Assembly: GCA_947258565.1 (NCBI GenBank)
Contig: CAMYJB010000009.1
Coordinates: 1 to 64,000 of the forward strand
Source of the DNA: an uncultured Woeseiaceae bacterium
GTDB lineage: Bacteria; Pseudomonadota; Gammaproteobacteria; Steroidobacterales; Woeseiaceae
DNA: 64,000 nucleotides
Reading direction: 5' to 3'
Part shown: one piece after another, positions 8,187 through 16,077 of the stretch
Position numbering within the stretch: position 1 is the stretch's first letter
Layout of the letters: each line of letters begins with the position of its first letter
Translations under genes and position numbers: made by a program
Notes under the pieces: generated by a model
Databases searched by the model: none
What the model was told of the DNA's origin: nothing
What the model saw: only the letters and a program-made list of their open reading frames with translations

Positions 8187-8648
8187 ATGCAAGGAATCAA
8201 CAGCTACAAGATTATTTTCGCGGCAGCCGCGTTGCTGCTGTCCGGTCTTGCCGCGGCAGAGGACGTGGGTGGCGACCAGGCCAGTGTCTGGGCCGTGGTC
8301 GAGCGGCAATGGAACGCGGTCGAGGACGGCGACAAGAAATGGATCGACCAATTGCTCGCAGCCGACTTCTCCGGCTGGCCGAAGACCTCGCCGGCCCCAC
8401 GCAACAAGGCGTCCACAAAAATGTGGAATCGTTTCAACGAATCGCAGGGCAAGCTCGTCGCGCATGAGTTGTATCCCCTGGCCATAATCGTCCATGGTGA
8501 CGTAGCCCTCGCGCACTACCTCTACACGTCCGCCTACAAGAACAAGGACGGCGAGGTCGACATGAACAACGGCCGCTACAGCGACGTACTCGTCCGCACG
8601 GACGATGGCTGGCAATTCCTCTCCTGGCACGGGGGCAACGACGAATAG
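8187..8648 (+). CDS. Exported NTF2/SnoaL-like (DUF4440-type) protein
   Basis: 153 residues. A cleavable signal peptide (KIIFAAAALLLSGLAAAED) is followed by a single cone-shaped NTF2-like domain: VWAVVERQWNAVEDGDKKWI, a strand-rich middle and the closing WQFLSWHGG. Such domains are either small enzymes or ligand-binding proteins; no catalytic residue is evident. ATG at 8187 is preceded by GAGGTTTTGGGG. It lies 96 bp after the hypothetical gene and 98 bp before the DUF3300 gene on the same strand, so the three may be co-transcribed. Confidence 0.8.
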   Translation: MQGINSYKIIFAAAALLLSGLAAAEDVGGDQASVWAVVERQWNAVEDGDKKWIDQLLAADFSGWPKTSPAPRNKASTKMWNRFNESQGKLVAHELYPLAIIVHGDVALAHYLYTSAYKNKDGEVDMNNGRYSDVLVRTDDGWQFLSWHGGNDE

Positions 8649-8746
8649 CGGGAGTTTGCGGCGTTAAGCGCCGGTTAAGGTAGGCACGGCTATTCTCGTC
8701 TGCACGGTGGGCAAAAACGCCCACGATTGCAGGACCGGGAGGCCGT

Positions 8747-10234
8747 ATGAACGCCCTACGCATCAGACTCTCAACCCGCCTCGCGGCGGCGATCGCGGCG
8801 CTTGCAGCGATCGCGGCCACGTCCGTCGTCGCCCAGGTCCCTGTCGATGACAGTGGCGCCCCGCTCGCGGACTACGAATCATTCGAACCGGAAGCGGCGG
8901 CCGGGAACGAGGACATTCCGCTGCTGACGCGAACGGAACTCCAGGAGCTGGTCGGCCCTATCGCGCTGTACCCTGACGATCTGCTCGCGATCGTGCTGCC
9001 GGCATCCAGCTACCCACTGCAGCTCGTCCAGGCGCAACGGTTCCTCGAAGACCTCGAGCAGGACCCGTCGCTGAAGCCCGATGAGGCCTGGGACGACTCG
9101 GTGATAGCGCTCCTCAACTACCCGGAGGTGATCGAACTGCTCAACGAGGACCTGGATTGGACCTGGCGCCTCGGAGAAGCCGTGGTCGCCCAGCAGGCCG
9201 ATGTCGTCGGCGCGGTAGAGAGCTTTCGCGACCGCGCCTATGCGGCCGGTAACCTGAAGAGCGACTCGCACCAGACGGTGGCACGCAACGACGGCAGCAT
9301 CGCAATCACGCCGGTCGAGGATGATGTCATCTATGTGCCCTATTACGAACCCGAACGCGTCGTCGTTTACCAGTCGCGGCCGGTCTATCACTACTATCCG
9401 CGCGCCTACCCCGTGTACTACTACCCGTACCCGGTGGGCCACGCGTTCAACAGCGGCTTCTTCTGGGGTGTGACGACCGCGTTCACCGTCGGCTGGGTGA
9501 CGGACAGTGTTCACGTGATCCACCACAGCTATCACGGTCATCCCTACTACGGCCGGCACTACTGGGATGGCTGGTGGTACCGCCGGCCGGCCATCCACGT
9601 GCACAATCACTACTATTCGACCAACCGCCATTCCGTGTCGCGGCACCGCTACAGCCGTGGCGATCACTGGCGCCCGCGCCATGAAACACGGCGCCGACTC
9701 CACAATCAGCGAATTACACACAGCAACTATTACACCGGGCGCAGCGTGCGACATCGCTCTTACACCGGCACGGCAAGGCAGCCGACGGCTCGAAACGTGC
9801 AACGCACGCACAACGCGCGGACAGCGTCCGGCCGGCGTCAGGACTATCGCGCCCGGAGCGTTGCGGAAAATCGCCGCCAGCAGCGCCAGGCAGCCGTTCC
9901 GTCAACGACGAGACAGGTCCCGCGCCGGGTAGCGCGGCCGGAGCGCAGTTCCGAAGAACGACAACGGGCTCGTGCCCCGAGGCAGCATGCACGTGCGGAG
10001 ACCGTGGGAAGACGCGATCACGTTTCGGCAGAGGGCCGCAGCACCCGGCGCGCAACGGACCAACGCCGACACCGGGCCATTGAAAATCGCCAGGAGCGCC
10101 GTGCGTCCGGTCCACGGCGCCAGGAGCCGGCGCAGAGCAGGCAACAGCGCCCGAAGGAGAAAAAGCCGGCACGGAACGCTGAGCGAAAACGCCACGCCTC
10201 CTCGCGCGGCGACGCGAAGCGGCAACGCCACTGA
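8747..10234 (+). CDS. DUF3300 envelope protein with very basic C-terminal tail
   Basis: 495 residues with a signal peptide cleaved near AQVPVDD. Residues about 60-205 form the DUF3300 domain, recognisable from IALYPDDLLAIVLPASSYPL and ITPVEDDVIYVPYYEPE. A Tyr/His-rich segment follows (about 210-300), then roughly 190 residues that are overwhelmingly Arg/Gln/Ala and should be disordered. It is probably periplasmic or surface-exposed; function is unknown for the family. GGGAGG precedes ATG at 8747. A small hairpin (arms GTGGGC 8707-8712 and GCCCAC 8719-8724) lies in the leader. Confidence 0.88.
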   Translation: MNALRIRLSTRLAAAIAALAAIAATSVVAQVPVDDSGAPLADYESFEPEAAAGNEDIPLLTRTELQELVGPIALYPDDLLAIVLPASSYPLQLVQAQRFLEDLEQDPSLKPDEAWDDSVIALLNYPEVIELLNEDLDWTWRLGEAVVAQQADVVGAVESFRDRAYAAGNLKSDSHQTVARNDGSIAITPVEDDVIYVPYYEPERVVVYQSRPVYHYYPRAYPVYYYPYPVGHAFNSGFFWGVTTAFTVGWVTDSVHVIHHSYHGHPYYGRHYWDGWWYRRPAIHVHNHYYSTNRHSVSRHRYSRGDHWRPRHETRRRLHNQRITHSNYYTGRSVRHRSYTGTARQPTARNVQRTHNARTASGRRQDYRARSVAENRRQQRQAAVPSTTRQVPRRVARPERSSEERQRARAPRQHARAETVGRRDHVSAEGRSTRRATDQRRHRAIENRQERRASGPRRQEPAQSRQQRPKEKKPARNAERKRHASSRGDAKRQRH

Positions 10235-10252
10235 GCAGCGGCCGGGGCCTGT

Positions 10253-10435
10253 TCAGGTGTCCTGATCCACGCTGCGCCGCTGGCGCTTCGGCAGGCGCCC
10301 GGCTTTGCGCAGGCTCTCGCGCAGGACGAATTCGATCTGCGCGTTGAGACTGCGCAGATCGTCGTTCGCCCAGCGCTGCATCGCCGCCAGGGTCTTCTCG
10401 TCAATTCGCAGCGCAAAAGCCTTGCGGGCAGCCAT
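10253..10435 (-). CDS. Arc/RHH-type small DNA-binding protein paired with SPFH gene
   Basis: 60 residues. FALRIDEKTLAAMQRWAND is the beta-strand and first helix of a ribbon-helix-helix fold, and SLNAQIEFVLRESLRKAG the second helix, as in Arc-like regulators. GAGAG precedes ATG at 10435. It lies 33 bp downstream of the SPFH gene on the same strand, a pairing seen in many proteobacteria. It probably autoregulates the pair through the palindrome at 11364-11390 upstream of the SPFH gene. No toxin-like gene is adjacent. Confidence 0.85.
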   Translation of the reverse strand: MAARKAFALRIDEKTLAAMQRWANDDLRSLNAQIEFVLRESLRKAGRLPKRQRRSVDQDT

Positions 10436-10468
10436 CGCTCTCTCGGGTTACTCCGGTGCTCGCTATGA

Positions 10469-11338
10469 TCAGGTGTAGAGCGAGCCTGTGTTCAGCACCG
10501 GCTGCGCGCCCTCCTCGCCACACAGGACCACCAGCAGGTTGCTGACCATCGCCGCCTTGCGCTCCTCGTCGAGGTCGATCACCTGGTTTTGCCGCAGTTC
10601 GTCGAGCGCCATCTCGACCATGCCGACCGCGCCGCGCACGATCTGCCTGCGTGCGGCAATGATGGCCGAGGCCTGCTGGCGCCGCAGCATTGCATTGGCG
10701 ATTTCGGGCGCGTACGCCAGATGGCTGATGCGCGCCTCGATGACGGTTACACCGGCGGTTTCGAGTCGATCCTGGATCTCTTCCCGCAGCGCCAGCGCGA
10801 TTTCGACCGGGTTGCTGCGCAATGCCAGGCCCTCGCCCTCATGGGGCTCGTAGGGGAACGTCGTCGACAGGTTCCTGAGCGCCGATTCGCTCTGGATCTG
10901 GACGAACTCCTCGTAGTCATCGACCTCGAACAGCGCCTCGGCGGTATCCACGACTTTCCAGACGACCACTGCCGCGATTTCTATCGGGCTGCCGTTGGAA
11001 TCGTTCACTTTGAGCTTGCCGCTTTCGAAGTTACGTACTCGCGTCGAGACCGCCGTTTTCTGAAAGAACGGATTCGCCCACTTCAGTCCCGGATCGTGCG
11101 CCGTACCGACGTATTTACCGAACAGCTGCAACACCTTCGCCTCGTTCGGATGGATCATGAACAGGCCGGCCCATAAGACGAGCACCACGACCGACGCCAG
11201 CACGGCCGTAATGATTCCCGGCACGGACTCGGCCAGGACGGCACGGTAAATCCAGTAGGCAGTTGCCAGCTGTGCAACGAGCAGCACGACCAGCATCAGG
11301 TACCCGGAGGAAACCTTGCGCACGTGTTCACGAATCAT
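10469..11338 (-). CDS. SPFH (stomatin/prohibitin) domain membrane protein
   Basis: 289 residues. Two closely spaced N-terminal membrane segments (about residues 14-60) are followed by an SPFH/band-7 domain ([18 protein letters not shown] onwards) and an Ala/Arg-rich helix ([20 protein letters not shown]). Such proteins oligomerise at the inner membrane and scaffold microdomains or regulate proteolysis. ATG at 11338 is used because AGAGGAGAGG precedes it; the frame opens further at 11371. It is followed by the RHH gene as a two-gene operon. No NfeD-type protease partner is present. Confidence 0.9.
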   Translation of the reverse strand: MIREHVRKVSSGYLMLVVLLVAQLATAYWIYRAVLAESVPGIITAVLASVVVLVLWAGLFMIHPNEAKVLQLFGKYVGTAHDPGLKWANPFFQKTAVSTRVRNFESGKLKVNDSNGSPIEIAAVVVWKVVDTAEALFEVDDYEEFVQIQSESALRNLSTTFPYEPHEGEGLALRSNPVEIALALREEIQDRLETAGVTVIEARISHLAYAPEIANAMLRRQQASAIIAARRQIVRGAVGMVEMALDELRQNQVIDLDEERKAAMVSNLLVVLCGEEGAQPVLNTGSLYT

Positions 11339-11363
11339 GGGCCTCTCCTCTGCAAGCGCATAA

Positions 11364-11390
11364 AATATCAAATTGATATTATTTTGATAT
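11364..11390. promoter_or_regulatory. Palindromic operator candidate upstream of SPFH-RHH operon
   Basis: AATATCAA (11364-11371) and TTGATATT (11373-11380) form a perfect 8-bp inverted repeat around one base. A third TTGATAT begins at 11384, 11 bp after the previous one. One-turn spacing of short half-sites is typical of ribbon-helix-helix repressors, and the downstream operon encodes one, so autoregulation is the natural reading. Confidence 0.6.
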
Positions 11391-11478
11391 CACTGGATCG
11401 CATAGTCAAGCCGTGACCTCGCAGTCCTTGTTACAGGCCGGCAGCGCTGCAAACGCTAAAGATTATGTAAAGTTGGGT

Positions 11479-12822
11479 TCAGAGCGGCAGCCTGACCTCG
11501 AAACAGGCCCCCGGCTCACCCGTGTCCAGGAGCTCCAGCGAGCCGCCGTGTGCGCGCGCCACGAGCGTCGCCAGGTAGAGGCCCAGCCCGGTGCCACCGG
11601 TATCCCGCGTGCGCGACGGGTCGCCGCGGTAGAAGGGCTGGCCGATATGCTCGGTCTGGTCCGGAGAAATCCCGGGACCACGATCGCGTACCCGAAGCAC
11701 CAGGTCCGGACCGTCCATTGCGATCGTCAGCTCCACGGGACCACTTTCCGCCGGCGAATACCGCAGTGCGTTGCTGAGCAGGTTCTTCAGGAGCAGCGAC
11801 ACGCGCGCCTCGTCGATACTGGCACAAGCCCCTTCACTGTGGTCGATGAGGCGAATACGGTCACGGTCGCGGTCGAAGAAATCGTCGATGAGCCCGTTGA
11901 CCAGCTCGCGAACCTTGACCGCCGATCGCGATAGGCGTTCGTGGCGGCTGTTCAGGCGCTCCGCCTCCAGCAGCGAGACGATGATTTTCTCCATCTCGAC
12001 CACTTCCGCTTTCAGCTCCTGTTGCCGGCCCTCGTCGTCAATGAATTCTATGAGCAGGCGCAGCCGCGACAGCGGCGTACGCAGTTCATGACTGATTCCG
12101 AGCAGCAGCGCGCGCTTTGCGTCCAGCATGCTCTGCACGTCGTCGGCGAGCTTGTTGATGTCGTTGGCGAGGTCGCCAAGCTGATCGTGACGAATCGACT
12201 CGATCCGGTGATCGAAGTTGCCGCGGCCGATCTGTTCCGCCCCTGCCCGTATTCCGCGTATCGGCTTGAACAGCCAGCTCACAGCCGCATAGCCGAGCAA
12301 CAGGAAGGTCAGCCCCAGGCCGACGATGATGTAGCTGAGATCGGGGCCGGAGCGTACGTCCGAGATCCTCGGCGTTACGACGACGATGTCGTATTCGCCG
12401 TTTACGCCGGAAGACATGCGCAGGAAATTGTGATCATCCTGGCTGGCAAATTCGATACCGAGGAGTTCGTCGACCCAGGCTCCGGGGTCGTCGCTGAACG
12501 CGGGGCTAGGGCCGAACGTGAGTTCCGAGAGACGGGGAAAATCAGGGTCGGAGGCCCAGTCGATGTCCGGCCCGAGAATGCGGATGTCGACCGGAACCCG
12601 CTCGGTGATGGCGACGGCCCGGTCGATGCGCGGCGGGCTGCCGATGTCCTCCCGCACGTATTGCACGTGCAGCGACAGGTGTCCGCTGATCAGGCCCCGA
12701 ATGTCGTCGCTGTTGTAGACCCAGCGTATTGCGACCAGGGTGCCATACACGAACAGGCCGCCGAGCAGCAGGAAGATAACCAGGAGCCGGAACGACAGTG
12801 ATCGCGCCAGCCACCTAATCAT
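11479..12822 (-). CDS. Two-component sensor histidine kinase
   Basis: 447 residues, an inner-membrane sensor of the EnvZ/CpxA-like class. A first membrane helix at about 11-33, a periplasmic domain of roughly 125 residues with no recognised fold, a second helix at 162-184, a HAMP linker, then HisKA with phosphoacceptor H245 in SHELRTPLSR. The ATPase domain has N (KNLLSNALRYS), DRGPGIS and TGGTGLGLYL. Its start overlaps the response-regulator gene by 8 bp. The signal sensed cannot be told from sequence. Confidence 0.95.
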   Translation of the reverse strand: MIRWLARSLSFRLLVIFLLLGGLFVYGTLVAIRWVYNSDDIRGLISGHLSLHVQYVREDIGSPPRIDRAVAITERVPVDIRILGPDIDWASDPDFPRLSELTFGPSPAFSDDPGAWVDELLGIEFASQDDHNFLRMSSGVNGEYDIVVVTPRISDVRSGPDLSYIIVGLGLTFLLLGYAAVSWLFKPIRGIRAGAEQIGRGNFDHRIESIRHDQLGDLANDINKLADDVQSMLDAKRALLLGISHELRTPLSRLRLLIEFIDDEGRQQELKAEVVEMEKIIVSLLEAERLNSRHERLSRSAVKVRELVNGLIDDFFDRDRDRIRLIDHSEGACASIDEARVSLLLKNLLSNALRYSPAESGPVELTIAMDGPDLVLRVRDRGPGISPDQTEHIGQPFYRGDPSRTRDTGGTGLGLYLATLVARAHGGSLELLDTGEPGACFEVRLPL

Positions 12823-13510
12823 CGGACAACGGCACTCCGATGAACGAATAGCCCCGGCCCCAGACGGTCTGGATGAACCGCGGCGGCTTCACCGAGTCGC
12901 CCAGTTTCTGGCGCAGGCGTGAAATCATGATGTCGACGGACCGCGTGAGAATCGCCGCGTCAATGCCGCGCAGCTCTCCCAGTATGTCGTCGCGGGACAG
13001 TTTCTTGCCGTGACGGCGCGCGAGAATCAGCAACAGTTCGTACTCCATGGACGTCAAATCCACGCTCTCGCCATCCACCCTGACCGAACGGGATTCCGTA
13101 TCGATCTCCAATCCATCGAAGCTCAGTTTTCCGGCGCTCGGCCCCGCGGAATCACTGCGGCGCAGGATGGCCTGGACGCGCGCGACGAGTTCGCGTGGCT
13201 CGAAAGGCTTGCCGATATAGTCATCCGCACCGAGTTCGAGGCCCGAAACGCGGTCGATGACGTCGCCGCGAGCCGTCAGCATGATGATCGGGATGTTGCT
13301 CGACTTACGGACTTCGCGGCAGATCGCGAAGCCGTCCTTGCCGGGCAGCATCACGTCGAGCAGCAGCAGGTCCGGGTCCTCCACAGACAGCTTGCGAAAA
13401 CCCTCGTTCGCGTCTCCTGCGGTTACCAGCTTGATGCCGAAACGTTTGAAGTACTCCTGTAGCAGTTCGGAGTGCTTGCGGTCGTCGTCGATGATAAGGA
13501 CTTTGGTCAT
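12815..13510 (-). CDS. OmpR-family response regulator
   Basis: 231 residues. The receiver domain has the acidic pocket D8-D10, phosphoacceptor D52 (LLDVMLPGKDG), the switch Thr in MLTARGD and K101 (GKPFEP). The C-terminal winged helix (DGLEIDTESRSVRVDGE to VWGRGYSFIG) is the OmpR/PhoB DNA-binding domain. ATG at 13510 starts directly at the receiver; the open frame continues to 13606 but without domain content. It is first in the operon with the kinase. No characteristic direct-repeat operator is obvious upstream. Confidence 0.95.
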   Translation of the reverse strand: MTKVLIIDDDRKHSELLQEYFKRFGIKLVTAGDANEGFRKLSVEDPDLLLLDVMLPGKDGFAICREVRKSSNIPIIMLTARGDVIDRVSGLELGADDYIGKPFEPRELVARVQAILRRSDSAGPSAGKLSFDGLEIDTESRSVRVDGESVDLTSMEYELLLILARRHGKKLSRDDILGELRGIDAAILTRSVDIMISRLRQKLGDSVKPPRFIQTVWGRGYSFIGVPLSDD

Positions 13511-13595
13511 TCTCGAATCATAGCGCGTCGAATTGGCTCCGTCCTGTGCCGGAGGCGTTAGCGAAACACTTCGAAACATCCGGATACGCAACTGA

Positions 13596-13799
13596 GACCA
13601 CTGCAAGTCCGAGTCCCGACAGACTCGCGGTCATGAGCTAGAGGGAATTCTCCCGGGTGGCAATGCAACTGTTATCGGGCCCGTCGACCTGCAGTTCGAT
13701 GGTGTGACGCGCTACACCGTCGCTGCCGTCAATGACGTTGCCGCGATCGAAGCCGTCGTGCTGGAGTTGTTGCTCGACTGGCCCGGCGCACAGCCCTGA
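13596..13799 (+). pseudogene. Possible relic of a coding sequence (no start codon)
   Basis: Most of the 348-bp gap 13511-13858 has no gene. One frame stays open from just after a TGA (13593-13595) to TGA at 13797-13799, with coding-like third positions. It translates to a plausible beta-rich stretch (for example GPVDLQFDGVTRYTVAAVND), but no ATG begins it and the first usable GTG (13708) leaves only about 30 residues. It may be the decayed 3' end of a lost gene, or chance openness in GC-rich DNA. A T8 run at 13853-13860 follows a GC-rich stretch, but a good terminator stem is lacking. Confidence 0.25.
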
Positions 13800-13858
13800 T
13801 CAGCTGGCACCACGATAAACACATCTCTCCCTTGGACCCAGCTGCGGCGGGGTTTTTT

Positions 13859-14494
13859 TTACCGGCGTGAGGATAGTTTCTCCTCGATGGACGCGCGCAT
13901 GCGCTCGGCCAGCGGCGCCTCCAGGTAGCGCTCCAGGTCGGCGGGATCCGGGCGCAGGTCATAGGCCAGGCGGTACAGCTCCAGGATGGATACCACAGGC
14001 GCGGGATTCTCGATAAACGTCACGGCGTCTCCAGCGGACACTTCGCCTTCGTTGAGCACCCTGAAGTAGATGCCGGGACGCTCCGCCTTGCGGAACGCCA
14101 TGCCGAAACCCGAGTCCTGCATCTGTGCCGCGAGTGTGCTGCAGGGGATGCGCGGCGCGGTTGCCTCGAGCAGGACGTCCCCGATCAGCAGCCTGTCACC
14201 GATATTCATGTCCGTCGGCAGGCCCTCGATCGTGAGGTTATCGCCGAACGTACCGGGCACGAGTTTCTTGCCCAGCTGCGCCGACCACCATTCGTAGTCA
14301 TCCTGGCTGTACGCATACACGACCTGGTCTGCACCGCCATGGTGCTTCTTGTCAGAGATCGTATCCCCGGCAATCGCATCCGAGCCGACATAAATCGCGC
14401 CGGCAACCGGACGCTTGCGGATGCCTGTGGCGAAGGTGCGATTGCCGTGATCGATGGTTTCTTCGCGTCCGACGTTAACGCTGGTGACGCGCAT
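13859..14494 (-). CDS. MOSC domain-containing protein (YiiM-like)
   Basis: 211 residues. The MOSC beta-barrel is recognisable from KHHGGADQVVYAYSQDDYEWW, PGTFGDNLTIEGL and the conserved Cys in TAPRIPCSTLAAQ. These proteins handle molybdenum-cofactor sulfur or, in the YiiM group, help reduce N-hydroxylated compounds. The C-terminal 40 residues (LYRLAYDL to EEKLSSRR) fit the 3-alpha tail of YiiM. ATG at 14494 is the best start, though without a strong ribosome site; the frame is open to 15124 but runs antisense or off-family there. Confidence 0.88.
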   Translation of the reverse strand: MRVTSVNVGREETIDHGNRTFATGIRKRPVAGAIYVGSDAIAGDTISDKKHHGGADQVVYAYSQDDYEWWSAQLGKKLVPGTFGDNLTIEGLPTDMNIGDRLLIGDVLLEATAPRIPCSTLAAQMQDSGFGMAFRKAERPGIYFRVLNEGEVSAGDAVTFIENPAPVVSILELYRLAYDLRPDPADLERYLEAPLAERMRASIEEKLSSRR

Positions 14495-14643
14495 ATCGTC
14501 CACGGCGGTCACGCGCCGCCGCAGCATGCCACCGCTACGTGGCAGGGCGCACATTTGTGGATCAAAACGGGTGCCATCGGATCTCCCGGGCCGTGGAACG
14601 AGGCTCGCGGAATAATACCTGTGCCGGACGCATGTGCGCCACG

Positions 14644-15075
14644 TCAAAAGGTAAAGGGCTTGCCGTCCGCGGTTTCGCCGGGGAGGTACTTGCTGCGCAT
14701 GCGCTCGTGTCGTGTCGGCGGAAATTCGTCGACGATGATCTTGCGCACGTGGTTCTCGGCGATCAGCACCTGGTCGCCGGCGATCTTGAGCAGCGCCTCG
14801 GCGTCCTGAACGGCCTCGGCGGCTTCCCGGAGAGCCCTGGGCTTGACTGCATCTGCTCTCGCCTCCAGGTGACCGAGCCTCGACGACAGCCTCTGCAACG
14901 CCTTGCGCTGCTTTGCTTGCGCCAGGCATTGATCGCGCAATTGCCGCCGCGCGACACCCAGACGCCCGCGCGGCGAGTCCAGCCAGGCACGCCACGACAC
15001 GAACAGCAGTACGGCCGTCCCGAGAATGCTCGCGCTGACCAGGGCCCAGTGTTGTTCGAGGAATGAGAGCGTCAT
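14644..15075 (-). CDS. Hypothetical single-pass membrane protein with coiled coil
   Basis: 143 residues: an N-terminal membrane anchor (about 8-30), then a long helical, Arg/Ala/Gln-rich region (40-115) likely to form a coiled coil, ending in a short polar tail. The family is not recognised. It precedes the MOSC gene on the same strand with a 149-bp gap in which I see no gene. Coding support comes from the long frame, the strong codon bias and the amphipathic pattern. Confidence 0.55.
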   Translation of the reverse strand: MTLSFLEQHWALVSASILGTAVLLFVSWRAWLDSPRGRLGVARRQLRDQCLAQAKQRKALQRLSSRLGHLEARADAVKPRALREAAEAVQDAEALLKIAGDQVLIAENHVRKIIVDEFPPTRHERMRSKYLPGETADGKPFTF

Positions 15076-15138
15076 GCGCGAAAAGTAGCGCAGTCACCGC
15101 AGGATTGCGCCAAACCAGGCGCAATTTCTACGCTTGGA

Positions 15139-15177
15139 TAACGCAAAATGCGTTACATTTCGTTGTTATTTGCGTTA
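15139..15177. promoter_or_regulatory. Palindromic operator candidate before RHH/ParC-like pair
   Basis: TAACGCA (15139-15145), AAA, TGCGTTA (15149-15155) is a perfect 7-bp inverted repeat. A third TGCGTTA lies at 15171-15177, 22 bp (two turns) further on and 12 bp before the RHH start. This looks like the autoregulatory site of the RHH protein encoded just downstream. Confidence 0.6.
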
Positions 15178-15188
15178 TATTGTACTGC

Positions 15189-15383
15189 ATGGCGAAAACC
15201 CGTACCTCAACGCTCAATTTGCGCATTCACCCCGCCCTCAAGGACGCCGTCCGCGAGGCCGCCGCGCGTGAGCATCGAAGCGTCGCCAACATGGTGGAAG
15301 TACTTATCCGCCGGCACTGTGATCAGTCCGGTATCACGGTCTACGAGAAGCCCGATTTGTCGTCGAGGAGAAGGAATGGATGA
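15189..15383 (+). CDS. Small ribbon-helix-helix protein
   Basis: 64 residues. STLNLRIHPALKDAVREAAA followed by RSVANMVEVLIRRHC is the strand-helix-helix pattern of CopG/Arc-type regulators. ATG at 15189 directly follows the operator-like repeats. The stop at 15381-15383 overlaps the start of the next gene by 8 bp, so the two are translationally coupled. The arrangement is like plasmid maintenance or toxin-antitoxin cassettes, with this protein as the DNA-binding repressor. Confidence 0.85.
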   Translation: MAKTRTSTLNLRIHPALKDAVREAAAREHRSVANMVEVLIRRHCDQSGITVYEKPDLSSRRRNG

Positions 15384-15627
15384 GCGAATGCTGAGGGCGC
15401 TGGTGGCGGCCGGCGCCGTCAAGAAGATCAGTATTATCGCCAGCGGTTCACGCTTTCACATCGAGGCCAGGACGCAGAATGGCGCGGTCACCGCGGAGAC
15501 CCTCAAGGGCAAGGTCAAGACCTGGGTATCGCTGGATGCGGCGGCCCGCTGGGTACGCGGACTCGGCGTCGGCGCCGCCCAGATTCAGTTGACGCACTGG
15601 CAGCCGTCCCAGCGCGAACTCATCTGA
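15376..15627 (+). CDS. ParC-like partition-associated small protein
   Basis: 83 residues. The pattern LRALVAAGAVKKISIIASG and KVKTWVSLDAAARWVRGLGV resembles the small ParC-family partition-associated proteins of proteobacterial plasmids; this is recalled similarity, not a search result. GAGGAGAAGG within the RHH gene serves as ribosome site for ATG at 15376. With the RHH protein it forms a two-gene cassette, possibly a chromosomal remnant of a plasmid maintenance module. A toxin function is not excluded. Confidence 0.6.
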   Translation: MDERMLRALVAAGAVKKISIIASGSRFHIEARTQNGAVTAETLKGKVKTWVSLDAAARWVRGLGVGAAQIQLTHWQPSQRELI

Positions 15628-15633
15628 CCGCGG

Positions 15634-15975
15634 TCAATCGTCGCTGTCTGCGGACGGCAGCTCGTTACCGAAAGGAAACGGCTTGTCATCGGTGTTGAAG
15701 GTCAGGTAGCGGATGATCTCGTAGAGGTAGCCGGCGATCACCTGCCCTGCCTGCTGCAGCTGGCTGTTTTTCTCCCCGGTGAACAAAACCCAGAAGAAGC
15801 TCAACACCACCACGACGGACAAGACGGCGCTCGTTACCGTTGCCAGCACGTAAAAGACGACCATGAACAACAGGCGCAGCCACGTCGAACGGGACTTGAT
15901 GTTCTCCTCGACAGGTATGCCGCTGTCGTCGTTGTCCGAGATGACATGATCTGCCGGCGGGTTTTCGTTACTCAT
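15634..15975 (-). CDS. DUF4389 membrane protein
   Basis: 113 residues. The DUF4389 domain is recognisable: SRSTWLRLLFMVVFYVLATV, a second membrane helix (VVVVLSFFWVLFTGE) and the closing IIRYLTFNTDDKPFPFG. Two transmembrane helices, both termini probably cytoplasmic. AGGAG precedes ATG at 15975. It is convergent with the ParC-like gene (6-bp gap). The function of the family is unknown. Confidence 0.88.
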   Translation of the reverse strand: MSNENPPADHVISDNDDSGIPVEENIKSRSTWLRLLFMVVFYVLATVTSAVLSVVVVLSFFWVLFTGEKNSQLQQAGQVIAGYLYEIIRYLTFNTDDKPFPFGNELPSADSDD

Positions 15976-16077
15976 CGAAGTCTCCTGTACTGGCCCGTTG
16001 CGACGGCGGAAAATCGGTGTGTCCGGATCAATATGGTTACAATGCGCGACTCTTTCAAGCAGTCGATCATTGAATCA

